A stretch of DNA of 32,149 nt from a virus. Below are positions 19,174 to 29,700 of the stretch, one piece after another. A program made the translations under genes and the position numbers. Positions within the stretch are counted from its first letter, which is position 1. Each line of letters begins with the position of its first letter. Location: the IMG/VR virus record IMGVR_UViG_3300006128_000032, positions 1 through 32,149 of that record; one strand, given 5' to 3'. The notes beneath the pieces were generated by a model, which had not been told where the DNA came from, ran no database searches, and saw nothing but the letters and a program-made list of their open reading frames with translations.

Positions 19174-20258
19174 TCTAATGAGTCAGACATAACTCCTATC
19201 ACGTAATTGGTACTCTCCGTTTCCTGAAGAGCAGATTGTTTCTTGCTAGTATCACTATGCTTGTTGAACCAAGGTATAGGTGTACTCTTTGGCGCAGTTG
19301 CTTGATACTTAATACCAATGTCTGCTAATGCGCCTTTTGCCGTATAGTCAACAAAGTCTTTCAGAACAGTTGCGTTCAATCCAATAACAGGACCCATCTT
19401 GAATAGATAGTCTGCCCATGCTTTTTCTTCACGGATAACATCCATGTAAAGTTGATAGACTTCCTGCTCACACTCATTTTTGATTGCTGCAAATCTTGGA
19501 TCTTCTTTTACAACTTGATTGATAAGATAGGCTGTCCAACCCTTATGCAATAGTTCGTCTTGTAAAATTAAACTGATAATGTTACCATTACCAATAAAGA
19601 TTTTGTTCTCAACCATTGCTAGGCTTGTAGCAAAACTTACCATGAATCTAAATGCTTCTAATGCATAACTTGCATGTAGCGCCATGTAGATTGCTTTGAT
19701 GTGATCTTTTTCATCTACTGCATAACCATTGTCATTCAATTCTTTGCGGCAGTTTAGTCTATGTAAATAATCATAATATTTACCTACACTACTTGCCATA
19801 TTAACAATCTCTTGTGTGTCGTGGATAGTATTGAATACATCTTTAGGCACATTGTAGATGTTGCGAATGATGTGACTGTAACTACGACTGTGAATGTTAG
19901 TTTCAAAGAATGTCCAGTTATAAACAAGTGCTTCTAGTTCAGGCAAACTAATAACAGGTGCAAACACTTGACTTGGACCACGACCTTGCAAACTGTCTAA
20001 TGCAGTTTGACGCAATAGGTTGCTAGTGAAGATATGTTTAACTGCATCACTTGCTTCTTTGAAATCATTAGCATCTTTAGTAAGACTTACTTCTTCCGGT
20101 ACCCAGAAGAAACCACGTGCTGTAGTTTCAAAGTTTGCAATCTTTTGATATTTGACTTCTTCAAACCGTTGAATGGTTACTGGACCTGCTGGGTCTAGAA
20201 ACATCTTGCGATTAAGATAGTCGGTAGGTGTGTTTAGGTTATATTGTTGTTGGCTCAT
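19149..20258 (-). CDS. nrdB: Ribonucleotide reductase class Ia, beta subunit
   Basis: 369 aa. Diiron ligands and radical tyrosine: Asp88 (ALDSLQGR), Glu119 and His123 with Tyr127 ([11 protein letters not shown]), Glu in YALEAFRF, and E-x-x-H in LQDELLHKG. It supplies the tyrosyl radical for NrdA. Odd point: the first helix reads E-T-N-I-H, one residue longer between Glu and His than the E-x-x-H I recall for E. coli NrdB. The C terminus [12 protein letters not shown] carries the Tyr tail that docks to NrdA. A GIY-YIG endonuclease gene overlaps its end. Confidence 0.93.
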   Translation of the reverse strand: MSQQQYNLNTPTDYLNRKMFLDPAGPVTIQRFEEVKYQKIANFETTARGFFWVPEEVSLTKDANDFKEASDAVKHIFTSNLLRQTALDSLQGRGPSQVFAPVISLPELEALVYNWTFFETNIHSRSYSHIIRNIYNVPKDVFNTIHDTQEIVNMASSVGKYYDYLHRLNCRKELNDNGYAVDEKDHIKAIYMALHASYALEAFRFMVSFATSLAMVENKIFIGNGNIISLILQDELLHKGWTAYLINQVVKEDPRFAAIKNECEQEVYQLYMDVIREEKAWADYLFKMGPVIGLNATVLKDFVDYTAKGALADIGIKYQATAPKSTPIPWFNKHSDTSKKQSALQETESTNYVIGVMSDSLDYNELPNI

Positions 20259-20261
20259 TGT

Positions 20262-20522
20262 TTATTTCTCATATAAATTTGATATATCTTCATGTGTTAA
20301 CAAATGTTCGTTCCACACATTTCTATTTTGTACTACTGACTCTTTCAATAGTCTCCATGTCTTTTCTTGCTCAGTTTCTGTCCATTCAAAATGCAAACTG
20401 TTTAATGGCGGCCTGCCAGTTGACTCATCATATAAACTGCGATGCTGTATATATGATCTTAACCATATACGCTTTCCACTAGTTACTCTAATGGGCCACC
20501 ATGCAAACTTAATATTTTCCAC
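20262..20522 (-). CDS. 86-aa conserved phage protein
   Basis: Starts MENIKFAWWPIRVTSGKRIW from a GTG codon inside the end of the aldolase-like gene (14-nt overlap), so it is probably translationally coupled. Trp- and Arg-rich and hydrophilic, no known motif. It occupies the 3-nt-tight space before nrdB. Confidence 0.6.
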   Translation of the reverse strand: MENIKFAWWPIRVTSGKRIWLRSYIQHRSLYDESTGRPPLNSLHFEWTETEQEKTWRLLKESVVQNRNVWNEHLLTHEDISNLYEK

Positions 20523-21165
20523 TGGCCAGTACTATCTTGCAAATATGCTCTAAGCGTTCAATGTGTTCGTAGGCACGCCATGGACTTGTATCAATAGCAA
20601 CTACCCCATGCCCTTTGATACCCACAATATCATAAGCAATATTACCTCGAGCATCCAACTGCAAATTTTTATGACACTCATCGGCTAACTCTTGGCTAAT
20701 AGGAGCAACATCGCCCACATTGGGTGCCACTTTAGTATAACGATTGAGTTCTGGAAAAGCATCGCTAATAGTACTAAGATCAATACCGGCATGCATGGCC
20801 GCAATACAATAAGTGGGATGCACATGAACAACCACACGAACTTCATCTTCGTGTTGTCCCATTTCTTTCTGTAGACCAAAGTGCAGAGGAATTTCTCCGC
20901 TGGGTTTTAAATTTCTACTGATATCGGTATACTCTAATTCTTTCCATGCGTATCCGTATACACCTGTACTATACCCACTATTGATCCATTTATCAATTTT
21001 TATCTTTTTAAATTGATCAGGTTGCATTGTTTGTTTACGCACACCGCTGGGTGTAATGTAAAAGTGATCACGGTCGTGATGACGAATACTTACATTGCCA
21101 TCACGACTGGTAATCCAATTACGCTTGTATGCATCAACTAATATATCGCAAATAGTTTCTAGCAT
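20509..21165 (-). CDS. Class II aldolase/adducin-like protein
   Basis: 218 aa. N terminus AYKRNWITSRDGNVSIRHHD, phosphate-loop region ITPSGV, Glu in KPSGEIPLH, metal ligands VVHVHPTYC and a third histidine in IKGHGVVAI: all signatures of zinc-dependent class II aldolase/adducin proteins (fuculose-phosphate aldolase type). The substrate is unknown; in phages these proteins sit near nucleotide or sugar genes. It ends in overlap with the 86-aa gene and starts after the 56-aa gene. Confidence 0.85.
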   Translation of the reverse strand: MLETICDILVDAYKRNWITSRDGNVSIRHHDRDHFYITPSGVRKQTMQPDQFKKIKIDKWINSGYSTGVYGYAWKELEYTDISRNLKPSGEIPLHFGLQKEMGQHEDEVRVVVHVHPTYCIAAMHAGIDLSTISDAFPELNRYTKVAPNVGDVAPISQELADECHKNLQLDARGNIAYDIVGIKGHGVVAIDTSPWRAYEHIERLEHICKIVLASGKY

Positions 21166-21336
21166 TTACTTCCCTATAATCCATGTTTTATTTTTTTTAC
21201 TGTAACGGAACCAAAATACTTTTGATTCCAAATTCTTACCGTAATGTAATAGAAATCCAAAACTACTTTTATCTGTTAGTGGATAAAAGTTGAATCCGTT
21301 ACGTACTTTCTCACCTTCTCGTCTGATGTATATCAT
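21166..21336 (-). CDS. 56-aa protein of unknown function
   Basis: Starts MIYIRREGEKVRNGFNFYPL and is basic and aromatic-rich. ATG 21336 overlaps the HNH gene stop (ATGA) and has GGAT upstream; a longer start at 21348 is possible. The stop abuts the aldolase-like start. Confidence 0.55.
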   Translation of the reverse strand: MIYIRREGEKVRNGFNFYPLTDKSSFGFLLHYGKNLESKVFWFRYSKKNKTWIIGK

Positions 21337-22016
21337 AATTTCATCCATTCTTGGTCTTGTGTTGGAACCCAACCACTTCTAAAATACTTTACCATATTCA
21401 TATATGGACCCACTTCTTTGCCATTTGTTTTCCAATCATATTTCTTATTCATTGTCAATCCATATAACTTACAGTATGATGGCTTTTCATTTGCTAACCA
21501 TATTTCATAAATCTCATCGGCTCTTTTCCATAGTGCTAATGTAACATCAGTTGTTCTTGGATGTTTCCACGGTTTAACGCCAGCACACGGATTATTGCTT
21601 TTCATTCTCTCAGACATTGATTTTATTGTTTTATCTGAGAAATTTACTTTATTCTTATAACCTGTTTTTCCTTTATTCCACGTACCGTTTAGAGTTGACG
21701 GATTATTTGGACCACTCATATACTCGCTAAATCTTCTCTTTAACCATCCATACATTTTGTTGCCTTGGCGTTTAGGACCTACTCCGCTTGCGGTCATAAA
21801 CATTGCAGCCCTTACTAATCCTATTTCATCTGGATATATTTTTACTAATAATTGATGACACACATAATGTTCTTCTGCTGTTAAATTGACTAAGTTAGAT
21901 GAATCGTCAGTTCCACCCATACATCGCGGAATAATATGATGGCTTTCGGTGTATCCTTCAAATATTCTGTTTTTTCCTCGTTTAACGATACTGTCGTATA
22001 TTTTTCGATAATCCAT
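21333..22016 (-). CDS. HNH homing endonuclease
   Basis: 227 aa. YTESHHIIPRCMGG with NLVNLTAEEHYVCHQLLV is the H-H-x14-N-x8-H core of HNH nucleases. GTWNKGKTGYKNK and NNPCAGVKPWKHP are NUMOD-type DNA-binding motifs. ATG 22016 has ribosome site GCAGGAG and a GATAAATA late-type box at 22035. It follows the NrdA C-terminal gene and probably targets that region. The mid-protein differs from the HNH protein at 23156-24091. Confidence 0.85.
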   Translation of the reverse strand: MDYRKIYDSIVKRGKNRIFEGYTESHHIIPRCMGGTDDSSNLVNLTAEEHYVCHQLLVKIYPDEIGLVRAAMFMTASGVGPKRQGNKMYGWLKRRFSEYMSGPNNPSTLNGTWNKGKTGYKNKVNFSDKTIKSMSERMKSNNPCAGVKPWKHPRTTDVTLALWKRADEIYEIWLANEKPSYCKLYGLTMNKKYDWKTNGKEVGPYMNMVKYFRSGWVPTQDQEWMKL

Positions 22017-22034
22017 ATAAGTCTCCTGCAAGTT

Positions 22035-22042
22035 TATTTATC
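22035..22042 (-). promoter_or_regulatory. T4-late-type promoter box (GATAAATA)
   Basis: GATAAATAAACT on the minus strand, 19 nt before the HNH gene start. Confidence 0.55.
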
Positions 22043-22073
22043 ACAACTTACAGAAAACTTATAATTTACAAGA

Positions 22074-23159
22074 CTAGAGCTTGCAGGCAATACAATCCTC
22101 TTCGTCGTCAAAGTCAATTGGCTCCAACATTGTAGGAGCGTCTTCTGCCACTTGTTTGCTACCAGCTTTATTTATGAGTGAGTAATATAGTGTCTTTCCT
22201 CCCCAATAGTAGAAGTTCATCAAGTTCTTAGCAATCAATGTTGTAGGAACTTTTCTGTCAGGGAAGTGTGCAGGATTGTAGAATGTGTTAGTGCTGATAC
22301 TTTGATCCACATATGCTTGAATGACAGCACTGGTCTTTAAGTATGCTTCACAATCAGTTTGATCCCACATTAGTTGATACTTGTTCTTTAGTTTGTGATA
22401 CTCAGGAACAACTTGAACAAAACTACCTGCTTTACTTTCCTTGACACTAATTAAACTCATTGGCATTTCAATACCATTTGTAGAATTAATTACTACACTA
22501 CTAGATTCTACAGGAGCTACAGCCATTTGTGTAGCGTTACGGACACCATAACTACGCATCAATGCTCGTAGACCTTCCCAGTTTAATTCTGGAGTGAAGT
22601 CTGCTAATTCATTGACACCATTTGCTCTGCGTTCCCAAGGGAAGATAGCTTGACCATAATATGTCTTATCACTGTGTTCGCAACGACCACGCTCTTGTGC
22701 CAATTCAACACTAGATTCAGTCAAATAGTATGCTTGATGTTCCATCCAGGCTTTGACATCTTGTAATGCATCTGGTGTGCCATATTTGTAACCACGCTTT
22801 GCATGCCAGTATGCTAAGTTAGTGATACCGATACCAATTGGACGAATCTCGTCATTACTTAATTTAGATTGAATGGATAAGAAGTCTTGGTAATCGAGTA
22901 TATTGTTAAGACTGCGATGTAAAATGCGGCAGGCGCGGCGCATATCTTCTGGGTGCCTAAAACTCCCCCAATTGATCGAACCAAGAGTACAAAGAGAGAT
23001 GCGTCCATCAGCATCATCAAGGCGCTTAAAAGATTTTGTGGGAAGAAGGATTTCGCAATTATGGACTAGTATATTGTCTGCAAAAAAACATTCAGTTTCT
23101 GGGACTGATAAATCGTATACATCTGTGGGTTTTACTTTAATTTTTTTAATTTTAATCAT
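22074..23159 (-). CDS. nrdA: Split NrdA: C-intein plus C-terminal part of RNR alpha subunit
   Basis: 361 aa. Residues 1-34 are a C-intein (VYDLSVPETECFFADNILVHN ends in the intein's His-Asn), then Cys+1 and CEILLPTKSF, the NrdA sequence that follows the active-site cysteine. The remaining ~327 residues carry the alpha-barrel second half (CTLGSINWGSF, MAVAPVESSS-type finger loop, tail DCIACKL with the redox Cys pair). It must trans-splice with the product of 24125-25780. The ATG overlaps the HNH gene stop by 4 nt (ATGA), so translation is coupled to the endonuclease. Confidence 0.92.
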   Translation of the reverse strand: MIKIKKIKVKPTDVYDLSVPETECFFADNILVHNCEILLPTKSFKRLDDADGRISLCTLGSINWGSFRHPEDMRRACRILHRSLNNILDYQDFLSIQSKLSNDEIRPIGIGITNLAYWHAKRGYKYGTPDALQDVKAWMEHQAYYLTESSVELAQERGRCEHSDKTYYGQAIFPWERRANGVNELADFTPELNWEGLRALMRSYGVRNATQMAVAPVESSSVVINSTNGIEMPMSLISVKESKAGSFVQVVPEYHKLKNKYQLMWDQTDCEAYLKTSAVIQAYVDQSISTNTFYNPAHFPDRKVPTTLIAKNLMNFYYWGGKTLYYSLINKAGSKQVAEDAPTMLEPIDFDDEEDCIACKL

Positions 23160-24091
23160 ACTTTTATTCTTCCTAACACATATTCTGTATTGTGTTTACA
23201 AAATTCTTCTTCATTGATAACTCTTACATTTTGTACACCGTTGTTGTACCAACGATGTTTTGCTGAATGTTCTGCTGCAATTTTTCGCTGTTCGGGACTT
23301 CTATGATATGGATCATATTTTACAGTTAGATTCAAGTTTTCATTTGTTTCATTTATTAAGTTTTCTAGCGATCCAAATTTATTACCTATCCACGCTAATG
23401 ATATTTTATTGAATTCTACAAATTCTTTTTTCATTGCGTCCTGCAATAAATGCAATTTTAGATAACCTTCTTGACAAGATTCAGAAACACATTTCCACAT
23501 TCTTTCCCTTCGGTCTTGTGTCAGCTCCTTAAAGTTTGTATTTTTGGAACCTGACATATCTCTGGCAGATTTTCCCGGTAACCCTTTACTGTGGTGTATC
23601 CATTCTCCTGATATCACCTTAGGATGATCTACTGGAACAGAGCCTTGCTTTTCTCTAGAAACAGCATCAACCACTGGCATCATTCCAGTTCTTGCTTTAC
23701 TAATACATTGGTTGCCTAGCAGTCTAAGATGTTCCATTTCTTTGAGAAACTTTTCATCAACTTCTGATAGATTGATCTGTCGTTTATGATTGCCGGTCGC
23801 TTTTACAAAAAAGAATTGCAGGGCAGACCCCGCAGAATATTCATACCGAGTTCCTTTATAAATCTCATACAAGTAGTAATGAGCCATTAAATGCTCGGAA
23901 AAAGTCAATAAAATTAAATTTTCTGCACTATCTGGATTACCATCTAGATGTCCTTTTGGTCCGGTTCTCTTTCTGTTCTTGTATAAGAAATCAGGAACGA
24001 TATGGTGTCGTTCATAGTAGGTTCCTTGATTTTTCATTCTATTTTCTTTTCTTGCATTATCAATTATATTCTTATAAAGTTCTTTATACAT
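23156..24091 (-). CDS. HNH endonuclease gene between the split-intein halves
   Basis: 311 aa. TYYERHHIVPDFLYKN and NLILLTFSEHLMAHYYLYEI form the H-H-x-N-H core. The C-terminal part HRSPEQRKIAAEHSAKHRWYNNGVQN has the helical W-Y-N-N-G motif common in phage HNH proteins. It is free-standing with its own late-type GAATAAATAC box (24109) and ribosome site GGAG, between the two NrdA halves. This matches the fractured-gene arrangement described for split inteins from environmental phage DNA. Confidence 0.88.
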   Translation of the reverse strand: MYKELYKNIIDNARKENRMKNQGTYYERHHIVPDFLYKNRKRTGPKGHLDGNPDSAENLILLTFSEHLMAHYYLYEIYKGTRYEYSAGSALQFFFVKATGNHKRQINLSEVDEKFLKEMEHLRLLGNQCISKARTGMMPVVDAVSREKQGSVPVDHPKVISGEWIHHSKGLPGKSARDMSGSKNTNFKELTQDRRERMWKCVSESCQEGYLKLHLLQDAMKKEFVEFNKISLAWIGNKFGSLENLINETNENLNLTVKYDPYHRSPEQRKIAAEHSAKHRWYNNGVQNVRVINEEEFCKHNTEYVLGRIKV

Positions 24092-24108
24092 ATGAATTTC
24101 TCCATAAG

Positions 24109-24116
24109 TATTTATT
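24109..24116 (-). promoter_or_regulatory. T4-late-type promoter box (AATAAATA)
   Basis: GAATAAATACTT on the minus strand, between the N-half stop and the HNH start. It could also transcribe the NrdA C-half independently of the N-half. Confidence 0.55.
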
Positions 24117-24124
24117 CTTGGTAA

Positions 24125-25780
24125 TCAAATTTCAACACATAACTCGTCAGATTCTACTAATTCGTCGGCCCTTACATAACCTCTGTTCTTAGTAAAAACA
24201 CGATGATCTCCTGTACATTTCAGAACATTACCGTTTTCATCTTCAATCTCATATAGTTCAGTAACCGTTTTAGTTTTAATTGCAGCCGAAATATTCTCCC
24301 AAGAAACTTCACCATTCTTGAAACTTTTAATCTTAGCGTTACCAAGTCCACCGAGTTCAAATCTTTCCACAGCACTGGCAACAGACAGTTGTTCTATGTT
24401 TCCATTTTCGTGTAGGAAAGTCACCTGAGTATCTCCTGTAACACAGCAAAGATTACTCTGGTAAATTGTATGATACTCAGCGTCAAATGGACCTTGATTC
24501 ATTACATTGTCTATGAATACCAAATAGATACGACCTGTATCTGTTCGTTCTTTTAATATGCCACCTTTGAACACATCTTCTGCGTTCATTGTCTTTTTGC
24601 GTAGATCCTTGCGTTTCTCATATTTGACATACAATTCTTCAAATAGTTGAGTATTTGAGTAGAACGCTTCATACAAATCAGGCACTTCATTTGGATCAAA
24701 GAATGTAATATTTTCTTTGTTCTTAAATCGTCTCCAAAAGAATGCACTCAACACAACACCATAGTCCATAAAACGAACACGAGTTTCATCTGTACCTTGA
24801 TTGTTCTTTAATACGATTAAGTCATCAAACTGATGATGCCATATTGGATAAAAGACAGTGGCGGAAGCATTGCGTATTCCACCCTGACTGCAACTACGTA
24901 GGTCGCCAAACCATTTCTTTAAAAACGGAATCATACCTGTATGCATGATTTCACCACCACGAATAGGACTACCTAATGATCGTAGACGACCAATCTCTAG
25001 TCCAATGCCAGCTCGTTTGCTAGCATACTTTGCCATCATTTCTCCAGAAGCAAATATACTGTCCAGATCATCATCACTGCGGATAAGAACGCAACTACTA
25101 AATTGTTTTGTTGGAGTCCCAAGCCCAGCAAGGACAGGTGTAGCGAGAGTAAAAAGGCCGTCACTAGCTGCATTATAGTATTCTTTGATGTAGCGCATTC
25201 TTGCGCTGTTTGGTTCTTCACTGTGAAAAATCGTTGCAGAAGCAACCATGTAGCGGATTTGCGGTGTTTCATATGTTTGTTTAGTACTACGGTTCTTAAC
25301 CAAGTACTTCTCTATAAGTTGTTCAATGGCGGCATAACTGTATTGTTCATCCTTAGAGTGATCGATGAATGTATCCATTTTATTCCAGTCATCTTCACTA
25401 TACCATTCTAATAGTTCACTGGTGTATAAACCTGTAGCTACATTCTTTTTAACGATTTCATAAAGACTGGGAGGTTCATATTGCCCATAAACATCTTTAC
25501 GCAACATGCTTACACGCTGTTTACCTGCTACATATTGGTAGTTAGTGTGGCCAACATCTGGGTTTGATTCTACATCAATAAGATCAACAATAGCCCGTAA
25601 TGTAATACTATCAATTTCCTGTGTAGTAATTCCGTCATAAAAGTGTGGGTTGCTACGAATTTCAATCATGCTCGGGCTTACATCTGCAATCCCTGCACAA
25701 ATCTTTGCTACTTGTGCTTGCCACTTTTCTAAATTGAGTGGCTCTTTCTTACCTGATCTCTTGGTAACATTAATAATCAT
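24125..25780 (-). CDS. nrdA: Split NrdA: N-terminal part of RNR alpha subunit plus N-intein
   Basis: 551 aa. Residues 1-445 are NrdA: ATP-cone-like start (VTKRSGKKEPLNLEKW), first redox cysteine in TKQFSSCVLI, GIGLEIGRLRS, SQGGIRNASATVFYP and YQSNLC, ending with the cysteine equivalent to E. coli Cys439, which carries the thiyl radical. Residues 446-551 are an N-intein: CVTGDTQVTF (block A, Cys1) and LKCTGDHRVFTKNRGYVRAD (block B). The stop codon is at 24125. The downstream half begins after a 311-aa endonuclease gene. Ribosome site AGGTGA. Confidence 0.93.
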   Translation of the reverse strand: MIINVTKRSGKKEPLNLEKWQAQVAKICAGIADVSPSMIEIRSNPHFYDGITTQEIDSITLRAIVDLIDVESNPDVGHTNYQYVAGKQRVSMLRKDVYGQYEPPSLYEIVKKNVATGLYTSELLEWYSEDDWNKMDTFIDHSKDEQYSYAAIEQLIEKYLVKNRSTKQTYETPQIRYMVASATIFHSEEPNSARMRYIKEYYNAASDGLFTLATPVLAGLGTPTKQFSSCVLIRSDDDLDSIFASGEMMAKYASKRAGIGLEIGRLRSLGSPIRGGEIMHTGMIPFLKKWFGDLRSCSQGGIRNASATVFYPIWHHQFDDLIVLKNNQGTDETRVRFMDYGVVLSAFFWRRFKNKENITFFDPNEVPDLYEAFYSNTQLFEELYVKYEKRKDLRKKTMNAEDVFKGGILKERTDTGRIYLVFIDNVMNQGPFDAEYHTIYQSNLCCVTGDTQVTFLHENGNIEQLSVASAVERFELGGLGNAKIKSFKNGEVSWENISAAIKTKTVTELYEIEDENGNVLKCTGDHRVFTKNRGYVRADELVESDELCVEI

Positions 25781-25790
25781 TCTTCACCTA

Positions 25791-26228
25791 TTATAGTTTT
25801 TGTTTTATCATGTCCAAATCTATCTTTTGGACTATCTTAAATTGCTGTTGAGTTATATTTAGAACCGAATTGGGCCAGTAATTCAATACATATTTTGCGT
25901 TGTCAACCAGGACTATTACAACTTCTTCACTATTATCGTCAGTTGCGACACAAAAGTCAATGCATGTTACTCCCATTAATAGTAGTGTATATACCATACC
26001 TAAGCCACGGGCAAAGTAGCAATATTCATTATCATTGAGTAAATCCCATGGTCCTGGCCATGTTGATACTTCATATGGGTGAAGGTAATGATTGACTAAC
26101 GGCGCATGTTGCCACCATTTGTCTATTTCTACACATACGGTTTCAACATCCGCGTTTTTTAGAGAGTTTCTTAGATCATACCAGTTCTGTAGTCTGGTTT
26201 CATAATTTAATTGGAATACATTCATCAT
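25791..26228 (-). CDS. Conserved phage protein of unknown function
   Basis: 145 aa. VEIDKWWQHAPLVNHYLHPY, WPGPWDLLNDNEYCYFARGL and MVYTLLLMGV are blocks I recall from uncharacterised proteins of T4-like cyanophages, often in the same neighbourhood as structural or RNR genes. No catalytic motif is recognised. A TATAAATG box about 15 nt upstream is a weak late-type match. It lies 10 nt before nrdA. Confidence 0.65.
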   Translation of the reverse strand: MMNVFQLNYETRLQNWYDLRNSLKNADVETVCVEIDKWWQHAPLVNHYLHPYEVSTWPGPWDLLNDNEYCYFARGLGMVYTLLLMGVTCIDFCVATDDNSEEVVIVLVDNAKYVLNYWPNSVLNITQQQFKIVQKIDLDMIKQKL

Positions 26229-26270
26229 ATATACTTATCATTTATAAAAAATGATAAAAAATATGATTAC

Positions 26271-26630
26271 TTAACTAGGTAGTTGTTGAGAAACCCAGCT
26301 TACTGTAGCTTCATCCCATGTATAGTATGTACCTTCAATTGGGTCTGGCATTGGAATAGGTGCTTCCCATAAACATGTATCTTCGTTTAGTATCCAACTA
26401 GGGAAAGGCTGTGGTGCATAAAATGCATCTCTTACACTATCGTATGTATAACCAATACCTGCATAGTTTTTGCGTAGTGGTCTACCTTCTGGGTGTTGTC
26501 CACCGTGTGTGTTATAACTGGTCTGTACCCACTGTGATGGATCACCCCATAGTCCTGTATTAAGAACATTTTGTTCAATAACGATTACCTGAGTAACGAT
26601 ACCGTTTTCTACTTTTGCGAAATGACTCAT
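26271..26630 (-). CDS. Small conserved virion or tail-fibre-associated protein
   Basis: 119 aa, starting MSHFAKVENGIVTQVIVIEQ and containing GGQHPEGRPLRKNYAGIGYTY, then LWEAPIPMPD and WDEATVSWV. This type is common in cyanophages and pelagiphages beside tail-fibre genes; its exact role is unknown. Ribosome site AAAGGA and a double late-type box at 26659-26672 precede it. It follows the 1470-aa fibre gene. Confidence 0.65.
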   Translation of the reverse strand: MSHFAKVENGIVTQVIVIEQNVLNTGLWGDPSQWVQTSYNTHGGQHPEGRPLRKNYAGIGYTYDSVRDAFYAPQPFPSWILNEDTCLWEAPIPMPDPIEGTYYTWDEATVSWVSQQLPS

Positions 26631-26658
26631 TTTTGTTTTCCTTTGAAAAATTAATTGA

Positions 26659-26672
26659 TATTTATATTTATA
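26659..26672 (-). promoter_or_regulatory. Tandem T4-late-type promoter boxes
   Basis: Minus strand TATAAATATAAATA: two overlapping TATAAATA boxes before the gene starting at 26630. Confidence 0.6.
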
Positions 26673-26705
26673 TGCTTAGATACAAATTAAAAAGTTATAT
26701 CCATA

Positions 26706-29700
26706 TTAGAATGTAATTGTCCCTGAACTGGTCCATGCATATATGTAATATCCATTAAGTATGGTATAACTTGGACTACCTGTTATTGATGACGGTAAAG
26801 GATAAGTAGTTGGATAACGAATGATTACAATACCGCTACCACCACTACCAGTAGTGTTAGAACCACTACCTCCACCACCTCCACCGCCTCCACCACCACC
26901 GGTGTTAGCTGTACCAGCAGTACCTGCAGCATTGGTTGAAGCAGTTCCAGCGCCACCTCCACCTAATCCACCTATACCCGGAGTAGTTGAAGAATATGCA
27001 CCACCTCCACCACCGCCTGCGTATGCTATACTATAAAATGGATTGTATGGTAATGAAACAGCAGCACCGTTATTGGTTATAGTAAAGTTATTAATTGACG
27101 CATCAGTTAAATAACTACTGCCATATACAGTATTCAATAATAATGCTGTATATCCAAATGGCTGTATACTATTAGTTATGGTTACTGATCCGTTATTGGT
27201 AATAGAAAATGCATAAGGACCATTATCAACTATAGTAGAACTTTGTGCAGTTAGTAATACTGTTACAGGGAATGGCTGAGTAGTATTGGTTGTAGTTACT
27301 GTTCCGTTATTTGTAATAGAAAATGCATAAGAGCTATTATCAACAATCGTAGAACTTTGTGCAGTTAATAAACTAGTTTGTGTTCCTGTTATAGCAGCTA
27401 TATTAGTTCCAGCACTTTGTGTTGCTGTTAATGGACTTGTTGGTGGTGTGAAGTTACCTGTATATACTGCTGTGCCTTTAACATATCTAAAGTTACTGAT
27501 ATATCCAGAGTATGGTCCTGATGGGGTATATCCGTTTGTAAGGTTGCCAATTGCAGCAAATGTTTGTGTTCCATCAAGTGCCGAAAAACCAGTAGCATTT
27601 AATACGCTAGTGGCTACACCATTTATAAAAATAGTTAAGCTATTGCTGTTAATTACTAATGCAACATGCGACCAGGTGTTTAGAGTAAGTGTTTGTGTGG
27701 TAGTGAAACTATAGTTAGTTCCACCGGTACTAGCTCTTATTTGGTATTGAATTTGACCAGTTGTACTTAATTGCCAAAGTAGTCCACCCCAGTTAACTGT
27801 TGCTGTGTTTGTAACTTGATATACAATTGGCGTACCGCTGAATGAGGTTGGGTACAGCCATGCTTCAAACGTGTATGTTGCCCCGGGGCTAACAATTGCA
27901 GCATTTATTGGAAGGGTCAAATATTGACTACTACCATTAAAACTATCACTATATGTTGGTGTACTATTTGGTAGTGCAGCTATATTAGTTCCAGCACCTT
28001 GTGCTACTGTTAGTGGACTTGTTGGTGGTGTGAAGTTACCTGTATATACTGCTGTACCGTTTACAATTCTTAAATTAGAAATATATCCAGGAAAATATAA
28101 AGTAGGTGTGTACTGAGAACCTATGTGAACAATAGGAGAAGTTACATTATAGTTAGAGTTATCTGTACCGGTTGCTACTTGTACCCCGTTAACAAATAAA
28201 TAACCAGTAGTACCAGAACGACAATATGCAATATGATACCAAGATCCAGCTGTAATCCTTGATGTAGTTGTATCATAAACACTGATGGATCCAGTATATC
28301 CTGCCCAACAAAGTTGACCAGAAGAAGCACTGCCAGTACCCCAACCTAATGCCCAAGTATTAGTAGTACTGGAATTCCTAGCATCCAATAGAATCGGAGT
28401 AGTCGGAGTGGTTGTTGGATAAATCCACATTTCTACGGTGAAGTTGCTCGTACCGAATGATACACTTGTACCAGGAGTATATGTCAAATACTGACTAGTA
28501 CCATTAAAACTATCACTATATGTTGGTGTTGTATTTATTATGGCATTTATGTTAGTACTAGCATTTTGTGTGCTTGACAGAGGTCCTGTTGGTACTGTAA
28601 AGTTTCCAGTATATACTGCAATACCGTTCACTATTCGTAGATTACTGATATATCCGTTAAAGTATCCAGCAGGTGCAGAATATTGATATCTACCAATTGC
28701 TAAATTATATGTTGGGGCAGATGCACTGTACGCAAAAGATGGTTGAGCAGATGATGCTACATTGATACCGTTGACATACCAAGTTCCAGTTTTAGTAGAA
28801 CTGACGAAAGTAAATGCTATGTGTGTCCAAACTTGAGCTGATATTTTGCCAGTAGCTGTTGCAAAAGTAATTGATTGTCCGGTGACCCCTTTGTATATAG
28901 ACATTTCAATTGTTCCAGCTCCAGAATTATTAACAGCTACATTGACACCAATTGACGCTGACGCCGCATCAGTAGAAAGAATAGTATATGCTGTAGCAGT
29001 ATCATTAACCCATATCCATGCTTCTACAGTATAATCTGATAAACCGTTGTGTAAGAATGTCCAATTGGTATTAGTGCCGGCAGTTAAATAGCTACTGCTA
29101 CCATTAAAACTTATACCACCAAGGTTGCTACCATAGAATGTAGTTACTGACCCAGCACCACCGTTACCAGGTGTTGATGTACTAGTAACAGTAGTACCTG
29201 CAGCACCTGCACCTCCACCACCACCACCAGAAATATAACCACTGCCAGATGCACTGCCACCACTATTACCTTGACCACTAGTACCGGCACCACCGCTACT
29301 TGTACCATATCCACTGCCACCACCACCTGAACCACCTAATAGACCTGTCACAACTCCTCCTGCAGAAGTGCCGCCTCCACCTCCGCCAATAGCAGCAATA
29401 GTGAATGGATTACTAGTAGATGAAGTTGCAGTACCGTTATTTGTAACAGTAAAATTGTTAGTTGATGAATCAACTAAGAAATTAGTACCAGGTACAGTAT
29501 TCAATAATAGACTAGTACTTGTTATACTTGTAATAGCTGCTATGTTAGTACCAGCATTTTGTGTAATCGTTAATGGATTAATTGGTGGTGTAAATGCTCC
29601 TGTATATACTGCTGTACCGTTAACAATTCTAAAATTAGAAATATATCCAGTAAACCACTGTCCACCTGCACTTTTACCAATGTATAATGTGGCTCCGGAT

